Below are positions 9,749 to 18,277 of a stretch of 64,000 nt of DNA, in pieces (position 1 is the stretch's first letter; every line of letters starts with the position of its first letter). The stretch is from positions 1-64,000 of the forward strand of contig CALKJI010000010.1 in assembly GCA_937995655.1 (NCBI GenBank), read 5' to 3'. The DNA comes from an uncultured Pseudothermotoga sp. (GTDB lineage Bacteria > Thermotogota > Thermotogae > Thermotogales > DSM-5069). The notes beneath the pieces were generated by a model. It saw only the letters and a program-made list of their open reading frames with translations, was not told where the DNA came from and searched no databases. A program made the position numbers and the translations under genes.

Positions 9749-11046
9749 AAGAAAAAATACTCAACAGATCGGCATTAGTTGGTGTGATTGGGCTTGGTTA
9801 TGTAGGTTTACCCCTTGCCGTTGAAAAGGCAAAGGCGGGTTTTAAAGTTGTAGGTTTTGATATTCAAAGAAGGCGTGTCGACATGGTAAATCAAGGGCAA
9901 AACTACATCGGTGACGTTGTCAGCGAAGATTTGCAAAGACTTGTCCGAGAAGGAAAACTCTTTGCGACGAATGATTTTGAAAGACTCAAAGAATGCGACG
10001 TTGTCGCGATCTGTGTTCCAACACCGCTTGATAAATTCAAACAACCCGATCTGACTTATATCGTGAATACATCAAAAGATATAGCCCAGAGACTTCACAA
10101 GGAAATGCTTGTGGTTTTGGAATCTACAACATATCCCGGTACAACAGAGGAAGTTGTCAAACCGATTTTGGAATCTACAGGTTTAAAGTGTGAAGAAGAT
10201 TTCTACCTTGCCTTCAGTCCGGAAAGGGTCGATCCAGGTAATCTTATTTACAAAACCAAAAACACACCGAAAGTGGTAGGAGGTGTCGGGGAAAAATCAG
10301 CGGAAGTTGCAAAATTGTTGTACGAGAGTGTACTTGAAGCTCCGGTTTTTTTGGTCTCTTCGCCAAAAGAAGCGGAGATGTCAAAAATCTTAGAAAACAC
10401 CTTCAGGATAGTCAACATAGCACTCATAAATGAAATGGCAATTTTGGCAGAAAAAATGAAGATAAATATTTGGGAAGTGATCGAAGCAGCTTCCACTAAA
10501 CCTTTTGGCTTCATGCCATTCTATCCAGGTCCTGGCGTTGGAGGACACTGTATACCCATCGATCCCTTCTACTTGACCTATAAGGCACGTGAGTATGATT
10601 ATCACACAAGACTCATTGAACTTGCGGGAGAGATAAATGATTACATGCCAGAATACGTAGTTCACAGAGCAATGCAACTTTTAAATGAGAGAAAGAAATG
10701 TATGAACGGTTCAAAAGTACTACTAGTAGGCATAGCATACAAAGGCGATATAGATGATGTCAGAGAATCACCTGCTTTGAAGGTACTGGAAAATCTTGAA
10801 AGGAATTTAGCAGATGTAATCGTTGTCGATCCCTATGTTGAGAAATTCAACTACAGAGGAAGAGAAAGAAAGACTGAAAAGTTGAGCAAAGAACTGTGCA
10901 ACTGGGCTGATATAACAATCATAACAACGGCACACAAGAATCGAGTTGACTATAATATGATTGTTGAGAACAGCCAGCTGGTATTCGATACGAAAAATGT
11001 TCTAAAGTCTTTTGGCATAAAAAATGAAAAGGTAGCAGTTCTTTGA
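9709..11046 (+). CDS. Nucleotide-sugar (UDP-N-acetyl-hexosamine) 6-dehydrogenase, WecC/WbpA-like; likely start ATG about 9742
   Basis: VIGLGYVGLPLAVEKAKAG, STTYPGTTEEVV, GPGVGGHCIPIDPFYL. Confidence 0.92.
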   Translation: MYRGIFQGGEKMLKEKILNRSALVGVIGLGYVGLPLAVEKAKAGFKVVGFDIQRRRVDMVNQGQNYIGDVVSEDLQRLVREGKLFATNDFERLKECDVVAICVPTPLDKFKQPDLTYIVNTSKDIAQRLHKEMLVVLESTTYPGTTEEVVKPILESTGLKCEEDFYLAFSPERVDPGNLIYKTKNTPKVVGGVGEKSAEVAKLLYESVLEAPVFLVSSPKEAEMSKILENTFRIVNIALINEMAILAEKMKINIWEVIEAASTKPFGFMPFYPGPGVGGHCIPIDPFYLTYKAREYDYHTRLIELAGEINDYMPEYVVHRAMQLLNERKKCMNGSKVLLVGIAYKGDIDDVRESPALKVLENLERNLADVIVVDPYVEKFNYRGRERKTEKLSKELCNWADITIITTAHKNRVDYNMIVENSQLVFDTKNVLKSFGIKNEKVAVL

Positions 11047-11070
11047 CGTACATTCAGTGGGGGTGATTCT

Positions 11071-13119
11071 GTGAGTTGGTTTGTTCTGGCTTTGACCACA
11101 GGAATTGGTTCCATCTGTCTTGCCCTTGGACTTTATGCTTATGTCTTGAGAAAAGATGCCGGCACAGAGAAGATGAAACAAATCGCTTCTGCCATCAAAG
11201 AAGGAGCGCTGGCGTATCTAAGAAGACAAAACCGAACGTTAGCAGTCTTCGTAGTGATAATGGCCATTATTATCGGTTTGGTAAGTGGTTTTCTCAAAAA
11301 TTCATCTATGGGATTGAGCATGGCTATTGCTTATGTGTTTGGTTCTATCTGTACCACAATTGCTGCTTATCTGGGGATGAGAGCAGCCATTGAGACCAAT
11401 GTAAGAGTAGCATCTTCGGCAAGAAAAGGTCTTAAGGCAGCCTTCCCGGTGGCTTTTTATGGTGGGGCAGTCATGGGAATGTTTGTAGTTGGGATATCAC
11501 TCCTTGGAATATCTCTTCTGTTTTTTATTTTCAAAGTTGGTTTCGGTTGGAGTGACTCAGATGCATCCACTGTGGTTTTAGGTTTTAGTTTTGGTGCAAG
11601 TGCACTTGCATTGTTTGCAAAGGCAGGTGGGGGTATATATACAAAGACGGCAGATATAAGCGCGGATCTTGTAGGTAAGGTTGAACTTGGAATACCAGAA
11701 GATGATCCAAGAAATCCAGCAGTTATAGCTGACAATGTGGGCGACAACGTTGGAGACGTGGCAGGAATGGGTGCAGATTTGACAGATTCATACATTGCGA
11801 GCGTGATAGCCGCTATGATAATAGGTTCAGAAACTGGCGGAGGAGTTTTCACAACCATGCCGATTTTGATTGCCGCAATGGGACTTTTTGCTTCAATGCT
11901 TGGACTCGTCTTTGTGACAAAAACTATTAAGAAGAGTCCAGGTAGAGCACTCAATATGGGAACCTTTTCTACTTGTTTTATTTTTGTATTCTTGCTGTTC
12001 CTCGTAACTAAGCTTTCAGGGCTCGACGGTTCAAGGTGGCTCGGAGTATTCCTACCAACGGTGGCGGGCCTGGGTGCGGGAATCGCCATAGGGCTGACCT
12101 CGGATTATTTCACCTCCATCGAGAAAAAACCTACAAAACAAGTTGCAGAGGCTTCGGTAACGGGGACTGCTATAAATATTTTGACAGGTTTTTCTTATGG
12201 CCTTGTGAGTATCGTTCCACCGATTCTGTGTATCTCTATTGCAACGATCGCTTCTTGGTATCTTGCAAAGGCTTTTGGTATAGATCCATTTTATGGTATT
12301 GCGAATGCCGCACTTGGTATGCTCTCGATCGTAGGTATGATTATCTCAGCCGATGCATACGGCCCAATATCTGACAACGCAAAGGGTGTGGCTGAACAAT
12401 CTGGGCTTGGTGAAGATGTGATCGCCGTTACAGACATGCTTGACGCGGCTGGGAATACGTCGAAAGCCATTACGAAAGGTTTTGCTATAGGCTCGGCGGC
12501 GTTAACGGTTTTAGCTTTGTTCGCAGCTTATACCCATTTGGTGGACATAAAGTCCCTGGAATTGATTTCTCCACAGGTTATAGCAGGTATTTTTATCGGT
12601 GCAATGATGCCACCACTTCTTTCGGCACTCCTTATCTTGGCTGTGGGTAGAAATTCCCAAAGAATGGTTGAAGAAATCAGAAGACAATTCAGAGAGATCC
12701 CTGGACTCATAGAAGGAACGAGCAAACCGGATTATGCAAAGTGTGTTGATATAGCAACGGCTGGTGCATTAAAGGAATTGATTCTGCCGGGTGTTCTGTC
12801 GATAGTAGCTCCGGCGTTGACTTTGATCTTTCTTGGCAAAGAGGCTTTGGCAGGCTTCCTCGCTGGCAGTATCGTAACTGGAATTATCTTCGCCTTGTTC
12901 ATGGCAAATGCAGGTGGTTCATGGGATAACGCAAAGAAATTCATAGAAGAAGGACACCATGGTGGAAAAGGTTCAGAAGCGCATAAAGCAGCAGTTGTTG
13001 GTGATACTGTCGGTGATCCATTCAAGGACACCGCTGGTCCTTCACTTAATACGATGATCACTGTTATGTCTCTTGTTGCAGAGGTTTTCGCACCTCTCAT
13101 ACTCTTGGTCATTAGCTGA
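11071..13119 (+). CDS. hppA: Membrane-bound ion-translocating pyrophosphatase
   Basis: DNVGDNVGDVAGMGADL, ADAYGPISDNAKGVAEQSGL, GDTVGDPFKDTAGPSLN motifs. Confidence 0.96.
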   Translation: MSWFVLALTTGIGSICLALGLYAYVLRKDAGTEKMKQIASAIKEGALAYLRRQNRTLAVFVVIMAIIIGLVSGFLKNSSMGLSMAIAYVFGSICTTIAAYLGMRAAIETNVRVASSARKGLKAAFPVAFYGGAVMGMFVVGISLLGISLLFFIFKVGFGWSDSDASTVVLGFSFGASALALFAKAGGGIYTKTADISADLVGKVELGIPEDDPRNPAVIADNVGDNVGDVAGMGADLTDSYIASVIAAMIIGSETGGGVFTTMPILIAAMGLFASMLGLVFVTKTIKKSPGRALNMGTFSTCFIFVFLLFLVTKLSGLDGSRWLGVFLPTVAGLGAGIAIGLTSDYFTSIEKKPTKQVAEASVTGTAINILTGFSYGLVSIVPPILCISIATIASWYLAKAFGIDPFYGIANAALGMLSIVGMIISADAYGPISDNAKGVAEQSGLGEDVIAVTDMLDAAGNTSKAITKGFAIGSAALTVLALFAAYTHLVDIKSLELISPQVIAGIFIGAMMPPLLSALLILAVGRNSQRMVEEIRRQFREIPGLIEGTSKPDYAKCVDIATAGALKELILPGVLSIVAPALTLIFLGKEALAGFLAGSIVTGIIFALFMANAGGSWDNAKKFIEEGHHGGKGSEAHKAAVVGDTVGDPFKDTAGPSLNTMITVMSLVAEVFAPLILLVIS

Positions 13120-13120
13120 T

Positions 13121-13143
13121 GGGACGGGCCATTTGCCCGTTCC
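13121..13143 (+). terminator. Intrinsic terminator-like hairpin after hppA
   Basis: GGGACGGGC-CATTT-GCCCGTTCC, 9 bp with one G.U, then TATTTCTC. Confidence 0.7.
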
Positions 13144-13216
13144 TATTTCTCTATCCCAGCGTGATTTCTATCACCTTCCAGTGATTAGAGTATAATTTTT
13201 TTTGGAGGAGTTCCTT

Positions 13217-14740
13217 TTGTTCTTGGATAATGTAACGCGATGTTTTGTGATGATTGATGAGATTCTAACTTCCTTTCAACCTGTGACCGAATATGGTAAG
13301 AATTTTTTTAAAGAACTTTGTCCTGTTATTAGGAATGAGAAGGAGTATCACGAACACTGGGAAAGGTTGCAAAGAGTACTGAAACTTGACAAGTCTATTG
13401 TTCAACAGATAAAACATCAACTTGCATCGTTGGGTTGTATCAAATATCAGGTTGAAAACGGTTTTGGTGGCATAGGTGATTTTGCAAAATTGAAAAGGTT
13501 TGTGTATCATACATTGAAACTCTCAGATTTAACAAAAGGTATCTGGGATCTGCCGGATTTAACAAATTTGTGGACCTTTCTCGCCGATTTGACTTCTGAA
13601 TCTTCCAGTTTTTATCTACAATCTAAGGAAATTCTTGATCTTCGAAAGAAATACCTCCACATTTCTGGACAGATAGAAGAAAAACTCAAGTATCTGAAAG
13701 AGGAGATAGAAAAAAGGTTCTCTATAAGATTACCTGGTGATGAGTTCACCTGTAACGAAGAACTTGGCGAGAGATTACTCAAAGAGAATTTGGTCGAGGT
13801 AGTCAGGAGGTCGAATGAAAAGTATCACCTCAGGATAAAATATACGCAACAAATTGTGGAACTATCAGAACAGTTGAAGATAGTGGAAGATCAAATGAAG
13901 GATGAAGAAGAATTTGTTCTAAAAAAACTTTCAGAGGAGGTCAATGACTTTTTAGATACACTCAGATTGTGTGAAAAATCTGTTCAACAGATAGATATTG
14001 ATCTGTGCAGGTATTATTTTTATAATGAATTAAACTGCTGCCAACCACAAATCTCTGATAATCTAGTGATAAAAAAAGGAAGATTTGTGCCTGTCGTTAA
14101 TTATTGTGAAAAAAACGGCTATACATATTATCCTGTGAATATCGATGCGTCTCAAGGTGTGACTGTACTGTACGGACCAAATATGGGTGGTAAAACGACT
14201 CTTCTTAGAACGGTGGGAAGTTTAGTTGTTCTTATGCACCTTGGCTTCCCCGTGCCTTGTGAGACTTTTTCTTCACCTATTTTTGAGTTTGTGAGGTATC
14301 TTTCTAAAGGTGAAGAATTGGGATTGAGCTCATTTGCAAAGGAAATCTCTTCCTTCGCGGAAGTTATTGAAACCAAAGGGAGAAAGTTGATCTTGATCGA
14401 TGAGTTTGGTTCAACTACCAATCCAGTTGAGGGCGAAGCGCTTGCTCTTGCTGCTGTTGAGTATCTTAACAAATGTGATGATTTTGTTTTCTTTACAACT
14501 CATTATCCAAAGGTTGTCAAACACGCATCAAATGTGTACATGTGTGGAAAATTGAAAGATCTTGATGAGCTTGATCCTCACAAGATGATAGACTACACTT
14601 TGGAAAAAGGAAAGTATCTTGGTCAGAACGTCGCAACAACTTTGGCAAAACGATTTGGCTTACCAAGTCAAATTGTAGAGGTTGCTCAAAGATTTTTGAA
14701 GAAGGAAGATCTCTGTGGAGAAGATCTACACGGTCAGTGA
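13217..14740 (+). CDS. MutS-family ATPase lacking the mismatch-recognition region
   Basis: Walker A GPNMGGKTTLLRTVG, Walker B LILIDEFGSTTNPVEG, C-terminal GLPSQIVEVAQRFL; GGAGG at 13204 then TTG at 13217 (ORF open from 13202). Confidence 0.8.
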   Translation: MFLDNVTRCFVMIDEILTSFQPVTEYGKNFFKELCPVIRNEKEYHEHWERLQRVLKLDKSIVQQIKHQLASLGCIKYQVENGFGGIGDFAKLKRFVYHTLKLSDLTKGIWDLPDLTNLWTFLADLTSESSSFYLQSKEILDLRKKYLHISGQIEEKLKYLKEEIEKRFSIRLPGDEFTCNEELGERLLKENLVEVVRRSNEKYHLRIKYTQQIVELSEQLKIVEDQMKDEEEFVLKKLSEEVNDFLDTLRLCEKSVQQIDIDLCRYYFYNELNCCQPQISDNLVIKKGRFVPVVNYCEKNGYTYYPVNIDASQGVTVLYGPNMGGKTTLLRTVGSLVVLMHLGFPVPCETFSSPIFEFVRYLSKGEELGLSSFAKEISSFAEVIETKGRKLILIDEFGSTTNPVEGEALALAAVEYLNKCDDFVFFTTHYPKVVKHASNVYMCGKLKDLDELDPHKMIDYTLEKGKYLGQNVATTLAKRFGLPSQIVEVAQRFLKKEDLCGEDLHGQ

Positions 14741-15905
14741 GGTCACATATTATATAGAAACCATCATAAACAATGATCCCTATCTCACCAATATACAGGT
14801 CGTTGGTGAAGTAGTTGATTGCAAAGAAAGAAATGGTCATCTGTTTTTCTCTTTGAAGGATGAATTCACGACAATAGGTTGTGTGTTTTTTGGAGGTGCT
14901 TTGAAAGGTGTCAATTTGGTAGATGGGCAGATAGCACAGGTTTATGGTGATGTTAGGCTTTATCCACCGAGAGGCATATACAGATTTCAATGTAAACAGG
15001 TGAAAATTCTTCCACAGCGTGGTTTACTTTTCATGAAAATGAAGGAAGTCTATGAAAAACTTGTGAAAGAGGGTATCTTTGAAAAGCCAAAGCGCCCCTT
15101 GCCAAGGTACCCAAGTAGGATAGGAGTTGTAACCTCAAGAAACTCAGCAGCTTATCAAGACATTATAAGAACAATCACAGAGAGATACCCCTGTGTCGAA
15201 ATATTCTTGTATCATACAGGGGTTCAGGGTGAAGATGCGAAAAGTTCTCTTCTGAAAGCGCTGAATGATGCAAATTCTGATGATCTTGACGTAGTCTTGA
15301 TTACCAGAGGGGGTGGGTCCAAAGATGACCTCTGGGTCTTCAATGATGAAGAAGTTGTCAGGGCTGTTTACAGAATGAGACACCCTGTCGTCTCGGGAAT
15401 TGGACACCAGATAGATACAGTGTTCATAGATCTTGTGGCTGATTACTCAGCACATACACCAACAGCTGCTGCACAGGCGGCTGTACCTGAAAGATCGCAT
15501 GTGATGAGTTATATACTCAGTTTGATACAGAGGGCGAACATTAACCTAAGGCAAAGATTGAAAACTATTTTGATCTCCCTTCAAAATATGCGAAAGGAGC
15601 TCTTGGGGTCCGTAGTGGATAAGATCTTGCAAGAATCAGATTCTTTAGAAATCACTGCAAAGAGGCTTAAGAATGCTATTCACAGACACCTGTTACTTTC
15701 TGAGAAAAGGTTGGAACTTCTAAAGGTCCGTTTGTTTTCCGTCAATCCAATCAATGTACTTCAAAGAGGATATGCAGTTGTTGAGAAAGACGGTCGATGG
15801 TTGAAAAGTTCGTCTTGTTTGAATAAATGGGATAAGTTGACTGTCCGATTTTCGGACGGTATTGTGAAGGTGATAGTTGATGAAAATCGATCAAATGATG
15901 AATGA
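14715..15905 (+). CDS. xseA: Exodeoxyribonuclease VII large subunit
   Basis: TVSEVTYYIETIINNDPYLTNIQVVGEV, RIGVVTSRNSAAYQDI, TRGGGSKDDLWVFNDE. Confidence 0.95.
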   Translation: MEKIYTVSEVTYYIETIINNDPYLTNIQVVGEVVDCKERNGHLFFSLKDEFTTIGCVFFGGALKGVNLVDGQIAQVYGDVRLYPPRGIYRFQCKQVKILPQRGLLFMKMKEVYEKLVKEGIFEKPKRPLPRYPSRIGVVTSRNSAAYQDIIRTITERYPCVEIFLYHTGVQGEDAKSSLLKALNDANSDDLDVVLITRGGGSKDDLWVFNDEEVVRAVYRMRHPVVSGIGHQIDTVFIDLVADYSAHTPTAAAQAAVPERSHVMSYILSLIQRANINLRQRLKTILISLQNMRKELLGSVVDKILQESDSLEITAKRLKNAIHRHLLLSEKRLELLKVRLFSVNPINVLQRGYAVVEKDGRWLKSSSCLNKWDKLTVRFSDGIVKVIVDENRSNDE

Positions 15906-16092
15906 ATTGGAAAAGATTGTTCAAAGACTTGAGCAAGAAGATTTATCATTTGACGAAGCTATAGATCTTTACAACAAAGGCATCGAGATATATAAGAAAC
16001 TGCTCCTTATGCTCAACGAAACCAAGACCCAAATTCAAGACGTTTATGCACAAACTCAGCAATTTATGGGGGGAGCGGACATTGAATCTTGA
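15877..16092 (+). CDS. xseB: Exodeoxyribonuclease VII small subunit
   Basis: MNELEKIVQRLEQEDLSFDEAIDLYNKGIEIYKKL; overlaps xseA. Confidence 0.9.
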   Translation: MMKIDQMMNELEKIVQRLEQEDLSFDEAIDLYNKGIEIYKKLLLMLNETKTQIQDVYAQTQQFMGGADIES

Positions 16093-17938
16093 TGATGTAG
16101 TTGGTGTGGATGTTGCAAAATTGAAGCACCTTTCTCAAGTTATAAGGAAAAGAATAATAGAAGTAGTATCTGTGAATGGAGGACATCTTTCTTCAAACCT
16201 TGGTGTGGTTGAACTTACCCTTGCCCTGTACAATGTTTTTGATCCAAGACAAGATATAGTTGTCTGGGACACATCTCATCAATCGTATACACACAAGTTG
16301 TTAACTGGAAGATGGGATGAATTTGTAACCCTCAGGCAGTTCGGTGGAATAAGTGGTTATACCTCGCTGAAGGAATCTCCCCTGGATAGATTTGGCGCCG
16401 GTCATGCAGGAACTTCCATTGCAGCTGCCCTTGGTATCGAAAAGGCTTTAAGAATAAAGAACCAACAGAAGAACGTTTTGGTAGTAATAGGAGACGGAGC
16501 GTTGACAAACGGTGAAGCATTGGAAAGCCTAAACCAGTTGAAGGCACTGGATTCCAAGCTAAAGATTATCTTGAACGACAATGGTATGTCCATCGGCCCA
16601 AATGTTGGAGCTCTCTCAGAAACCTTTGCAAAATTGAGGACAAGCCCTGCTTATGTGAAATTCAAGCAGCTTTTAAAGAAGGTACTTGAAGGGTCTGAGT
16701 TGGGAAAGAACTTTGAAGACGAACTAAAGAGAATTCGCGAGAGCATGAAACATTTTATCTCCGGTCCCGACTTTTTTGAATCCTTAGGTCTGAAACATAT
16801 AGGTCCCATTGATGGACACGATCTTGAATTGATGACGGCTGTCTTCAAAAGGATAAAGCATTATGAGTATCCAGTAGTTGTTCATGTGATTACCAGAAAA
16901 GGTAAAGGATATGAACCTGCGGAAAAGGACTCCGTGACCTTTCACAGTGCCCCGAAGTTTGATCCAGAATCAGGAGAACCCGTTAAGAAACAGGGGTATA
17001 TATCGTACAGCGAGGTTTTTGGTGAAACTCTGTTGAGACTGGCTCAAAAGGATGAGAGAATCTTTGCGATCACTGCTGCCATGCCGGATGGGACAGGTTT
17101 AAGACCTTTCTCACAAAAGCTACCTGATAGATTCGCTGATCTTGGTATAACCGAACAATCTTGTGTAACATTCGCTGCAGGACTGTCAGTTGCGGGCTTG
17201 AAGCCTTTTGTTGCGATCTATTCAACCTTCTTACAAAGGGCATACGATCAGATTGTTCATGATGTGGCATTACAAAATCTTGATGTTGTTTTTGCAATCG
17301 ATAGGGCAGGACTTGTTGGTGAAGACGGTCCAACTCATCACGGATTGTCAGACATAGCTTTGTTCAGAACTGTACCAAAGTCGGTACTCTTTACACCGGG
17401 TAACTCCCTTGATTTGGTATGCTTGTTGAGGACCATCGTCGAAAAAGATATGAAAGGTATAGTGGCAATCAGATACGTAAAGGATTCTGAAAAAGCGGAC
17501 TTTGAAGAACTTTGGAGTAGATCAAAAACAATAGATCCATTTAAATGGGAGGTCCTCAGAAAAGGGAATGGAAAGGTAGCCGTATTAGCGGTTGGAAACA
17601 TGATTAATCATCTTGAGAGACTGATTTCACTTGATCCTACAATTGTTTATGTTAGGTGTGTTAAACCTTTAGATGAAACAACGATGAACTTTCTCTTTGA
17701 AAGTCACGATTATTTTGTAACAATCGAAGAAGGTTTTCTCACAGGAGGTTTTGGAGAAAGTGTCGTTGCTTTTATGAATCAGCATGATATTAGAAAAGCT
17801 GTGTTGACACTTGGTGTATCGGAAGAGTTCGTACCCCACGGTTCTAGAGCAGAGCAACTTAAGCTCTGTAGACTTGACCCAGAAAGTATCTTTGAAGCTG
17901 TGGTATCATTTTTAAAAAGGGAGGTCTATGCATGGTAG
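16082..17938 (+). CDS. dxs: 1-deoxy-D-xylulose-5-phosphate synthase
   Basis: GDGALTNGEALESLN, DRAGLVGEDGPTHHG; TTG start at 16082 preferred over ORF edge 16046. Confidence 0.95.
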   Translation: MNLDDVVGVDVAKLKHLSQVIRKRIIEVVSVNGGHLSSNLGVVELTLALYNVFDPRQDIVVWDTSHQSYTHKLLTGRWDEFVTLRQFGGISGYTSLKESPLDRFGAGHAGTSIAAALGIEKALRIKNQQKNVLVVIGDGALTNGEALESLNQLKALDSKLKIILNDNGMSIGPNVGALSETFAKLRTSPAYVKFKQLLKKVLEGSELGKNFEDELKRIRESMKHFISGPDFFESLGLKHIGPIDGHDLELMTAVFKRIKHYEYPVVVHVITRKGKGYEPAEKDSVTFHSAPKFDPESGEPVKKQGYISYSEVFGETLLRLAQKDERIFAITAAMPDGTGLRPFSQKLPDRFADLGITEQSCVTFAAGLSVAGLKPFVAIYSTFLQRAYDQIVHDVALQNLDVVFAIDRAGLVGEDGPTHHGLSDIALFRTVPKSVLFTPGNSLDLVCLLRTIVEKDMKGIVAIRYVKDSEKADFEELWSRSKTIDPFKWEVLRKGNGKVAVLAVGNMINHLERLISLDPTIVYVRCVKPLDETTMNFLFESHDYFVTIEEGFLTGGFGESVVAFMNQHDIRKAVLTLGVSEEFVPHGSRAEQLKLCRLDPESIFEAVVSFLKREVYAW

Positions 17939-18264
17939 TAAAACTGGATTATGGAGAGTTGCAAGTAAGTTTGAAGGCATTGAAGAAGCTTGCTTATATC
18001 GCAACGGCACAGAGTTATGGACCCGTGAATATTGCTTCTGAGAGCTTCTTCGGGAAGCTCTTTGGTGAGAAAGAAGAAGAGAGGATCAAGGTCGAGGAAC
18101 TCGACACTGGCAAGGTGGTTGTAGATTTATACATAGAAGTCGAATACGGAGTAAAGGTAACCGAAGTTGCGAAAAACATAATAGAAAATGTCGTGCATGT
18201 TTTGAAAAATATAGGTGCCTGTGAAGATGTGGAAGTCAACGTGCATGTGACAGGGATCCGCTGA
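17932..18264 (+). CDS. Asp23/Gls24 family protein
   Basis: YGVKVTEVAKNIIENVVHVLKNIGACEDVEVNVHVTGI; located before DAK2-domain gene. Confidence 0.9.
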   Translation: MVVKLDYGELQVSLKALKKLAYIATAQSYGPVNIASESFFGKLFGEKEEERIKVEELDTGKVVVDLYIEVEYGVKVTEVAKNIIENVVHVLKNIGACEDVEVNVHVTGIR

Positions 18265-18277
18265 GGAGGTGCGGATC

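Noticed and set aside
11457-12089. 210-aa antisense ORF within hppA
   Set aside because: Pro/Ser/Thr/Ala-rich shadow frame opposite a strongly conserved gene; no independent start signal
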